DNA of 9,874 bases from an uncultured cyanobacterium (GTDB lineage Bacteria > Cyanobacteriota > Cyanobacteriia > Cyanobacteriales > Geitlerinemataceae). The position numbers were made by a program, and so were the translations under genes. A model generated the notes under the pieces. That model was not told where the DNA came from. It saw only the letters and a list, made by a program, of their open reading frames with translations, and searched no databases. This document shows positions 4,507-9,874 of the stretch, piece after piece (positions within the stretch are counted from its first letter, which is position 1; each line of letters starts with the position of its first letter). The stretch covers positions 1 to 9,874 of the forward strand of contig CAKZKB010000689.1 in assembly GCA_937121005.1 (NCBI GenBank), read 5' to 3'.

Positions 4507-7125
4507 CTAGGATTTTTGGCGTTCTTCAATCAGCGAAATCGCCCGACTGACGCTTTCGGGGAGCACCACCACTAACCCATCCGTTTTCACCTTATCCAAC
4601 CCCGTGCGAATGGCTTCGGTTTCGTCGAGGATAATTTTATAGTTAAAATCGGAGTTAACGCGCTCGATGCCTTTGGCGATCAGATCCGCCGCTTCCCCTC
4701 GGGGTCGCCCTCGGGTGTCGTCGTCCTCTTTAACGATAACGTAGTCGAACATTTGCGCCGAAAGTTCGCCGAGTTGGATAAAGTCTTCATCGCGACGATC
4801 GCCGGGCCCCCCAACTACGCCAACGCGATCGCCGGGCCAGTTGTTGACAAACCCGCTCAACGCCTGATAACTAGCTGCATTATGGGCGTAGTCTACCAAG
4901 GCATGATACTCGCCCAAGTCGAACAAGTTCATGCGGCCGGGAGTCTGTTCGGCCGAGGGGATAAAGGTCGAAAGTCCGGCACAGATCTGTTCGGCCGTGA
5001 CTCCCTGACAGTAAGCTGCTAAGCTGGCAGCTAAAGCGTTGGCGATCGCGAACATTGCCCGACCTTTGAGAGTCAGGGGCACCTCCACTGCTTCTAGCAA
5101 GCGTACCGTCTGTTCGCCGTCGCGGATCGCTAAAAATCCCTCTTCGTACACCGCCGCGATCCCGCCATTTTCGACGTGCGATCGCACCAGTTCGTTATCC
5201 GAGTTGGTGCTGAAATAGGCGACTTTCGCCTTCACCTTCTCCGCCATGGCCGAGACTAGGGGATCGTCGGCGTTGAGGACGGCGTAACCATGCTTGCTAG
5301 CGGTTTCGGCCACCACTGCTTTTACTTTCGCCATCTGTTCGATGGTGTCAATATCCCCCAGACCCAAGTGATCGGCCGCCACGTTGAGCACCACGCCCAC
5401 ATCGCAGCGATCGAAGGCCAAGCCTGCCCGCAGGATACCACCGCGAGCGCTCTCGAGCACCGCCACTTCCACCGTCGGATCTTGTAAAATCAACTCCGCA
5501 CTCTGCGGCCCGGTATTATCCCCTTTTTCCACTAGGAAATCGCCAATATAAATGCCGTCGGTGGTGGTATAACCGATGATTTGCCCGGTTTGCTTGAAAA
5601 TATGAGCCGTCAAGCGAGTCGTGGTGGTTTTACCGTTGGTGCCCGTAATCGCCACAATGGGAATGCGGCTGGAGGTTCCCGGCGGAAACAGCATTTCCAT
5701 CACCGGAGCCCCGACATTGCGTGCTTTGCCCTCGCTAGGACTGACGTGCATCCGAAAACCCGGTGCAGCGTTGACTTCGACCACCACGCCATCGACTTCG
5801 CGCAGGGGGCGGGTGATGTCCGGCGTAACCACATCGAGGCCCGCAATGTCGAGACCGATGACTTTCGCTACCCGTTCGGCCAGCCAGATGTTTTCCGGGT
5901 GGATTTCATCGGTGCGATCGACCGCAATGCCCCCGGTACTCAGGTTGGCCGTGGCTCGCAAATAGGCAATTTCCCCCTCGTGGAGAATGGTATCGAGGGA
6001 AAATCCCTGGCGGCCCAGCCAGTGCAAGCTCCCTTCATCGACTTTGATGCGCGTCAGGACGTTATCGTGACCCACGCCCCGACGGGGATCGCGGTTGGTT
6101 TCGTCGATCAGTTCTTGCACCGTCGATCGCCCGTCGCCGATGACATGGGCGGGAATGCGTTCGGCCACGGCCACCAGTTTGCCGTCTACCAACAGGATCC
6201 GGTGGTCGGTGCCCTCGTAAAAACGCTCGACGATGACCGATCGCGTTTTCGACTCCTCGCTGGCGCGATCGTAGGCCCGTTCGGCCTCGTCCCAACTCTG
6301 AACATCGATGGAAATGCCCCGGCCGTGGTTGCCATCGAGGGGTTTAATCACCACTGGATAGCCCCCAACATCGGCGATCGCGTCTTCCAACTCATCGAGA
6401 TAGTGAATCAACGTCCCCCGAGGGACGGGAATTCCCGCATCTTCGAGAATGCGCTTCGTCCCCTCTTTGTCGCACGCCAGTTCCACCGCCAAAATGTTGC
6501 TGTGGTGAGTCAGCGTCGCCTGCGCCCGTTTGGCCCGCGCCCCGTATCCGAACTGAATCATCGCCCTGGCCCCCAACTGGAACCAAGGAATATTGCGGCG
6601 ATCGGCTTCATCTACCAGGGCTTCGGTACTCGGCCCCAAAGCCGACTCGTATTTGAGCTCGATCAAATCTTGTAAATCGCGATCGAGTTCCCCCCCTAGA
6701 TAGTATCCGGTCTCCACAATACTCTGACAGAGGCGCACCGCCGCCCGTCCCGCATAGCGCCCGGCCCGCTCGTCTACATACTCGAAAACCACCTGATAGA
6801 TGCCCGGCGTGGACGTTTCCCGCGTCCGTCCGAACCCGGCCGACATTCCCGCCAGTTCTTGCAACTCCAGCGCCACGTGCTCGACGATATGGCCCATGTA
6901 CGTGCCGTCCTTGACCCGGCTGAGGAACCCGCCCCGACAGCCCGGAGAGCAAAAGTGCTCCACCAGACTGGGTAAGGCTTCTTGCAAGCCCTCGTAAAAG
7001 CCGGGAATTTCGTTAGACGGCTTCTCGGCAAGATCTTCAAGATCCAAGCGCATGACGATCAGCTTCTTGCGTCGGATGCTCCAGTAATTCGGGCCGCGTA
7101 GGGTGAGAACTTTGAGAATTTTCAT
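4507..7125 (-). CDS. cphA: Cyanophycin synthetase
   Basis: Makes cyanophycin (multi-L-arginyl-poly-L-aspartate), the nitrogen and carbon reserve granule, by adding Asp to the backbone and Arg to side chains in two ATP-dependent steps, without a ribosome. The 872 residues match the usual cyanobacterial length. Domains: N-terminal region with C59-x3-C63, roughly 1-160; ATP-grasp domain about 210-480 (K220, VVIKPLDGNHGRG at 258-270 with K261 and H267, EVNAAPGFRMH at 450-460), which activates the backbone carboxyl; and a Mur-ligase-like domain from about 488 to the end, with P-loop GTNGKTTT (495-502), ESARGG (558-563), VDYAHN (744-749) and GGPGDRRDED (772-781), which adds Arg. All key motifs are intact. 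ATG start at 7123-7125, N-terminus MKILKVLTLRGPNYWS as in the family; no strong ribosome site. It lies 324 bp after cphB on the same strand. Confidence 0.98.
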   Translation of the reverse strand: MKILKVLTLRGPNYWSIRRKKLIVMRLDLEDLAEKPSNEIPGFYEGLQEALPSLVEHFCSPGCRGGFLSRVKDGTYMGHIVEHVALELQELAGMSAGFGRTRETSTPGIYQVVFEYVDERAGRYAGRAAVRLCQSIVETGYYLGGELDRDLQDLIELKYESALGPSTEALVDEADRRNIPWFQLGARAMIQFGYGARAKRAQATLTHHSNILAVELACDKEGTKRILEDAGIPVPRGTLIHYLDELEDAIADVGGYPVVIKPLDGNHGRGISIDVQSWDEAERAYDRASEESKTRSVIVERFYEGTDHRILLVDGKLVAVAERIPAHVIGDGRSTVQELIDETNRDPRRGVGHDNVLTRIKVDEGSLHWLGRQGFSLDTILHEGEIAYLRATANLSTGGIAVDRTDEIHPENIWLAERVAKVIGLDIAGLDVVTPDITRPLREVDGVVVEVNAAPGFRMHVSPSEGKARNVGAPVMEMLFPPGTSSRIPIVAITGTNGKTTTTRLTAHIFKQTGQIIGYTTTDGIYIGDFLVEKGDNTGPQSAELILQDPTVEVAVLESARGGILRAGLAFDRCDVGVVLNVAADHLGLGDIDTIEQMAKVKAVVAETASKHGYAVLNADDPLVSAMAEKVKAKVAYFSTNSDNELVRSHVENGGIAAVYEEGFLAIRDGEQTVRLLEAVEVPLTLKGRAMFAIANALAASLAAYCQGVTAEQICAGLSTFIPSAEQTPGRMNLFDLGEYHALVDYAHNAASYQALSGFVNNWPGDRVGVVGGPGDRRDEDFIQLGELSAQMFDYVIVKEDDDTRGRPRGEAADLIAKGIERVNSDFNYKIILDETEAIRTGLDKVKTDGLVVVLPESVSRAISLIEERQKS

Positions 7126-7268
7126 GGGGAAATATCGGTTAAGCCGGAAGCGGTCGATCGCACTATCGCTGCCTACCGTACCAATGACGGGCAGATGCAG
7201 GTTAAAGACGCACGTCTTATTGTAGTTTCAGATGCCACCGGACGGGCAAGCTGTTCGTGGCGAACAAA
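7126..7268. other. cphA leader region, non-repetitive part
   Basis: Unique sequence between the cphA start and the repeat block. On the minus strand, TACAAT (complement of 7219-7224) could be the -10 of a cphA-specific promoter with a leader of about 90 nt, but no -35 is seen. The sequence GTA-N8-TGC at 7222-7235 is one base off an NtcA box and overlaps that -10, so it is badly placed for activation. Confidence 0.35.
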
Positions 7269-7451
7269 TTAGGTGTTAGGTTTTAGGTTTTAGGTTCGAG
7301 GGGTGAGGTGCGAGGTTCGAGGTGCGAGGTCTGAAGTTCGAGGTTCGAGGTCTGAGGTTTTATCCCCCTTGTCTCCTTGTCCCCTTGTCTCCTTGTCTCC
7401 CCCTCCCCTTGTCCCCCCTAATCCCTAATCCCTAATCCCTAATACCTAATC
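7269..7451. repeat. Composite array of heptamer and octamer tandem repeats between cphB and cphA
   Basis: Three arrays are joined almost without gaps. First, thirteen consecutive heptamers (7269-7359): four TTAGGTK, then nine of consensus YGAGGTN. Second, six octamers of consensus TTGTCYCC (7369-7416; one unit diverged to CCCTCCCC). Third, five heptamers CCTAATC (7417-7451), the last overlapping the cphB stop codon by two bases. The plus strand is G-rich before about 7360 and C-rich after it. In the cphBA transcript (minus strand) this gives a G-rich half and then a C-rich half, with outermost units TTAGG/CCTAA complementary, so the RNA could fold on itself. The G-rich half contains several GGG runs spaced by ATTA. 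Confidence 0.88.
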
Positions 7452-8277
7452 ACGCACTCATGCGCCGATCGGGACGAACCACGCAGCGATCGTTGGTGTC
7501 GTAGCGATCGCCGTGTGTCAGCAGGTGAACGCGCAGGTCAAACAGGCTTAAGGGGTCGCTGGTGCCGATTTCGGCGGCGTTGGTGTAGGAGAGTTGCCCC
7601 GGATCGATGATGGTGACAGCACCTTTACCCAAGACTTCCAGCAGGCCGTCGCCGTCAAAGATGGCACAGGTGTCTTCGTCGATGCCCACGCCCAGGCGAT
7701 CGGGATGGTAAGCTAGGGCTCCGATCAGTCGGGCCACGCGATTGCGGTTGTGGAAGTGCTGATCGACGATCGCTTGCGGGATCATGCCCAGGCCGGTGGT
7801 CAAGTCCACCAGGGAACGGTTGGGAGATTCGCCGCTACCGCCCCCGGCAATCATGTGATGGCCCATGACGGCGGCCCCGGCGCTAGTGCCCGCGAGTACC
7901 AACTGCCCGAGTTTGACTTTCAGCCGCAACTTTTCGATCAAGGTGGTGTCGGCCAGCAGGCTGCACAAGCGCAACTGATCGCCCCCGGTCATAAAGACTC
8001 CGGTACATTCTTCCAGGTAGTCTTGCCAGAGGGGATCGTCAGCTTGCGATCGCTCCCGAATGTCGAAAGTTTGGATGGACTTGGCCCCCATATCCTCAAA
8101 AATGAGGCGGTAGCGATCGCCAATGGCGGCCGGTTCGCGAGACGCGCAGGGCACGATGCCAATGCAAGCGTCCGTCGCGCCCGCCCGCGTAAAAAATGTA
8201 TGTAGAATTTCGCGTCCGTGTACCTTATCTTCCGCGCCACCGATCGCTATAATGGTTGTTTTCGTAGATTGGGGCAT
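7450..8277 (-). CDS. cphB: Cyanophycinase
   Basis: Serine-type exopeptidase that cuts cyanophycin to beta-Asp-Arg dipeptides, the first step in mobilising stored nitrogen. From the ATG at 8275-8277 the protein has 275 residues, close to the 271 of Synechocystis CphB. Motifs: IIGGAEDKVHGREIL-like start (residues 10-25), the FMTGGDQLRL segment (95-104), nucleophile elbow AGTSAGAAVMGHHM with Ser132 (the same number as the known catalytic serine), VDQHFHNRNR near 170-180 and GIDEDTC near 197-203. The frame is open back to 8313, but the extra 12 residues are not conserved and would shift the serine numbering, so the inner start is preferred; neither start has a clear ribosome site. First gene of the cphB-cphA pair, divergent from ntcA. 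Confidence 0.96.
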   Translation of the reverse strand: MPQSTKTTIIAIGGAEDKVHGREILHTFFTRAGATDACIGIVPCASREPAAIGDRYRLIFEDMGAKSIQTFDIRERSQADDPLWQDYLEECTGVFMTGGDQLRLCSLLADTTLIEKLRLKVKLGQLVLAGTSAGAAVMGHHMIAGGGSGESPNRSLVDLTTGLGMIPQAIVDQHFHNRNRVARLIGALAYHPDRLGVGIDEDTCAIFDGDGLLEVLGKGAVTIIDPGQLSYTNAAEIGTSDPLSLFDLRVHLLTHGDRYDTNDRCVVRPDRRMSA

Positions 8278-8678
8278 TCTCGGTTCGAGGGCTAGAGGGT
8301 CTAATTGCAGCATATATCGCGATCGCCGATATCCGCGCTCGCCGGGGATTCGATCGCCGCAGGCTCGGAGGCAGCCGGGGAGCGAGTGCGTGCGGCCAAC
8401 AAGTCAGGGAAACATTTAACCAAACTTTCAGCCTTTTCGCAACTCTTGACGCTGTTAGGTGGCGATCGCCGGCCGGATGGTGGCACGGACAAGCTAAAAT
8501 TGTTGAGTCGAGTTCCCCCATCGGGGAAAAGGGGACTTTGGCTTGCCACCGCAAAAATTCCTCGTATGATGTATTTGAAGATACAAACGCGACCCCCCAA
8601 AGTCAATTAAGTATTGTTAAGTCCGGTGGCAATCGGGGCCCTGTCCGGGGGCCGCCGCGATACTCGAGAGGAGAATCC
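8278..8678. promoter_or_regulatory. Divergent cphB-ntcA control region
   Basis: About 400 bp with no credible gene on either strand; several frames are open but their products are basic, low-complexity shadows. It holds two HIP1 sites near 8318 and 8461, the NtcA box at 8571-8584 and the ntcA leader. No NtcA box was found close to the cphB start, so if cphB answers to NtcA it does so through the distant box or not at all. Confidence 0.6.
8571..8584 (+). promoter_or_regulatory. NtcA-binding box GTA-N8-TAC upstream of ntcA
   Basis: GTATTTGAAGATAC matches the full NtcA consensus GTA-N8-TAC. Candidate -10 boxes lie downstream: TAAGTA at 8608-8613 (23 bases after the box, the canonical class II activator spacing, but a poor final base) or TATTGT at 8612-8617 (fits TAN3T, 27 bases away). 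The box lies 94 bp before the ntcA start. ntcA is known to autoregulate through such sites in other cyanobacteria, so positive feedback is the simplest reading. Confidence 0.78.
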
Positions 8679-9350
8679 ATGCTAGGGACGCAAGACAAAC
8701 CACTCGCCGATATGTTTCGTCAAATGGGCGGAAGCGCGTTCCCGCCCGCCGTCGAAACCTTCGATCGCGGCAAAACCATCTTTTTTCCGGGGGATCCGGC
8801 CGAGCGCGTTTATTTCCTGCTCAAAGGGGCAGTAAAGCTGTCGCGGGTCTACGAAGCGGGAGAAGAAATTACCGTCGCCCTGCTGCGCGAAAACAGCGTG
8901 TTTGGGGTGCTGTCGCTGATTACGGGACACCGCTCCGATCGATTCTATCACGCGGTGGCCTTCACCCCCGTCGAGTTGCTGTCGGTGCCCATCGAACAAG
9001 TCGAAAACGCCCTCAAAGACGATCCCGACCTGTCGATGCTGATGTTACAGGGGTTGTCGTCGCGGATCCTCCAGACGGAAATGATGATCGAAACTCTGGC
9101 TCACCGGGATATGGAGTCGCGCTTGGTCAGTTTTCTGCTAATATTGTGCCGCGATTTCGGCCAGCCCAGTAGCGAGGGGATTACCATCGACTTGAAACTG
9201 TCTCACCAAGCGATCGCCGAAGCCATCGGCTCGACGCGCGTCACCGTCACCCGCTTGCTCGGTGACTTGCGCCAAAAAGAGCTCATCTCCATCCACAAAA
9301 AGAAAATTACCGTTCACGACCCGGTGGCCTTTAGCCAGCAGTTTGCCTAG
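8679..9350 (+). CDS. ntcA: Global nitrogen regulator NtcA (CRP/FNR family)
   Basis: Transcription factor that senses 2-oxoglutarate (with PipX as coactivator) and switches on nitrogen assimilation genes. The 223-residue product has the normal length. The N-terminal cyclic-nucleotide-like domain spans about 25-140, with FFPGDPAERVYFLLKGAVK at 35-53. Residues F75, G76, V77, L78, R88, R129 and E134 correspond to the 2-oxoglutarate contacts of NtcA structures, and all are present. The long dimer helix is at about 115-150. The C-terminal helix-turn-helix, LSHQAIAEAIGSTRVTVTRL at 174-193, is essentially invariant in NtcA. The ATG at 8679 follows a strong AGAGGAG (8667-8673) and gives the conserved ..TQDK.LA..FRQM start; upstream residues in the same frame are not NtcA. 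An NtcA box lies upstream. The 3' end abuts an omega-RNA-like region. Confidence 0.98.
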   Translation: MLGTQDKPLADMFRQMGGSAFPPAVETFDRGKTIFFPGDPAERVYFLLKGAVKLSRVYEAGEEITVALLRENSVFGVLSLITGHRSDRFYHAVAFTPVELLSVPIEQVENALKDDPDLSMLMLQGLSSRILQTEMMIETLAHRDMESRLVSFLLILCRDFGQPSSEGITIDLKLSHQAIAEAIGSTRVTVTRLLGDLRQKELISIHKKKITVHDPVAFSQQFA

Positions 9351-9358
9351 GTCAATAA

Positions 9359-9575
9359 CCCCGCCCTAAGAGGGACGGGGCTTGGATAGACAACCAACTA
9401 TCCCAGGTTTGACTAGATCGCGGGCCCGTTTCTGGTACGCACTTCCGGGTACTTCCCTAGCCCGGACACACTGCAAGGCTGTGTTGTCAGTCGCTTTCAG
9501 AAAGGACATCTTGAAACGGGGGATCGAAGGGACGAACCTAACGGTTCAAATACTCTCTCTCAGAGGATTATCTCC
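9359..9575 (+). ncRNA. Candidate omega-RNA (guide scaffold) of the IscB/IsrB gene
   Basis: 217 nt of non-coding sequence directly upstream of the nuclease start, the place and size expected for an IscB omega-RNA. Hairpins seen by eye: 9359-9380 (CCCCG-CCCT, loop AAG, AGGG, bulged A, CGGGG); 9384-9389 with 9398-9403 (GGATAG/CTATCC); a self-complementary CGGGCCCG at 9421-9428; 9445-9449 with 9461-9465 (CCGGG/CCCGG); 9466-9470 with 9480-9484 (ACACA/TGTGT); 9494-9497 with 9501-9504 (CTTT/AAAG); 9534-9538 with 9543-9547 (GAACC/GGTTC). The first hairpin begins 8 bases after the ntcA stop and may also mark the left end of the element. In known IscB systems the guide lies just 5' of the scaffold; here that would be about 9343-9358, over the ntcA stop codon. 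The exact ends are inferred. Confidence 0.6.
9562..9567 (+). promoter_or_regulatory. Ribosome binding site of the IscB/IsrB gene
   Basis: AGAGGA with 8 bases to the ATG at 9576. It fixes the start used here and shows that the final bases of the omega-RNA region also serve as the translation signal of the nuclease. Confidence 0.65.
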
Positions 9576-9874
9576 ATGTTAAGAGTACCTGTTTTATCGC
9601 CTGCTGGCGAACCGTTAATGCCCACTAAAGCATCGCGAGCCCGCCGTTGGGTACGTGACGGTAAAGCCCGGATCGTCACCAACGATCTGAACCTGTTTGC
9701 CGTTCAACTTCTCGAAACACCATCGGGAACCGAAACCCAACCGATCGCGATTGGTGTAGATCCAGGCAAGTTGTTTAGCGGGATTGGTGTGCAGTCGAAC
9801 CGAGCCACAGTGTGGCGGGGTCATCTAGACCTACCCTATCCTAAAATCCGCAAACGGATGGAAACGCGGCGCAT
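9576..9874 (+). CDS. IscB/IsrB-type RNA-guided nuclease, N-terminal part (cut by window edge)
   Basis: The first 99 codons are visible; the frame is open to the last base. Translation gives an N-terminal PLMP domain (GEPLMP at residues 11-16, followed by the basic SRARRWVRDGKARIV at 20-34), then the RuvC-I strand IGVDPGKLFSGIGV (59-72) with likely catalytic Asp62, then WRGHLDLP (80-87) and the start of the arginine-rich bridge helix (RKRMETRR, 92-99), which is where RRXRR proteins carry their name-giving motif. This order defines IscB and IsrB, the transposon-encoded ancestors of Cas9, which cut or nick DNA guided by omega-RNA. Whether an HNH domain (IscB) or none (IsrB) follows cannot be seen. 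No transposase gene lies upstream. Same strand as ntcA, 225 bp after it. Confidence 0.88.
   Translation, partial: MLRVPVLSPAGEPLMPTKASRARRWVRDGKARIVTNDLNLFAVQLLETPSGTETQPIAIGVDPGKLFSGIGVQSNRATVWRGHLDLPYPKIRKRMETRR

Noticed and set aside
5581..6675. Long open frame (364 codons) on the plus strand
   Set aside because: It is antisense to cphA, whose protein is unmistakable. High GC content and codon bias leave the complementary frame open; the product is His/Arg/Asp-rich and matches nothing I recognise.
7222..7235. NtcA-like site GTA-N8-TGC upstream of cphA
   Set aside because: One essential base of the palindrome is wrong and the site overlaps the only plausible -10 box, so it would not fit activation.
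7269..7451. CRISPR array
   Set aside because: The repeats are directly adjacent 7- and 8-mers without spacers. This is a short tandem repeat region.
7750..8205. 151-codon open frame on the plus strand
   Set aside because: Antisense shadow of cphB.
9359..9380. Hairpin just after ntcA as a plain rho-independent terminator
   Set aside because: The stem is strong but followed by CTTGGATAG, with no T-run. Position and further hairpins fit an omega-RNA or element end better. A partial terminator role is not excluded.
9382..9582. 66-codon open frame between ntcA and the IscB gene
   Set aside because: It spans the hairpin-rich omega-RNA region, overlaps the start of the nuclease gene in another frame and has no ribosome site. 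Its composition is not protein-like.
9615..9824. 69-codon open frame on the minus strand at the right edge
   Set aside because: Antisense shadow of the IscB/IsrB coding frame, which carries the recognisable PLMP and RuvC-I motifs.

Overview
The window looks like cyanobacterial chromosome. It carries many copies of the HIP1 octamer GCGATCGC (at least a dozen, inside and between genes), a textbook NtcA, cyanophycin synthetase and cyanophycinase, and a Uma2-family nuclease. The tandem short repeats between genes suggest a filamentous, Oscillatoria-like lineage, but that is inference and I cannot name a genus.

Left part (1-2175, minus strand): the start of the str operon, rpsL - rpsG - fusA. fusA runs off the left edge. 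rpsL has a plausible consensus promoter. The rpsG leader is a tandem heptamer that ends 3 bases before the start codon.

Middle part (2176-4506): an accessory patch of small genes. It holds a putative exported or membrane 75-aa protein (+), an orphan 72-aa protein with its own near-consensus promoter (-), a HigB-type toxin with a short HigA-like partner that has no helix-turn-helix (-), and a Uma2 nuclease (+). Between the converging Uma2 and cphA genes lies a 121-bp non-coding element with 14-bp terminal inverted repeats starting GTAA and a perfect 8-bp flanking duplication. It is a MITE, probably of IS66 type.

Right part (4507-9350): a nitrogen block. cphB (cyanophycinase) and cphA (cyanophycin synthetase) are on the minus strand in the order cphB then cphA. 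They are separated by about 180 bp of back-to-back heptamer and octamer repeats, G-rich in the transcript and then C-rich. Divergent from cphB is ntcA, the global nitrogen regulator, with a perfect GTA-N8-TAC NtcA box upstream. Nitrogen sensing therefore sits beside nitrogen storage and mobilisation.

Right edge (9351-9874): just after the ntcA stop codon is a structured non-coding stretch of about 217 nt with several hairpins. It is followed by the first 99 codons of a PLMP/RRXRR protein, i.e. IscB or IsrB. This has the layout of an OMEGA system: omega-RNA gene, then the RNA-guided nuclease of the Cas9-ancestor lineage. Its omega-RNA guide would be read from the 3' end of ntcA. The nuclease is cut by the window edge, so the presence of an HNH domain and the right end of the element cannot be judged here.
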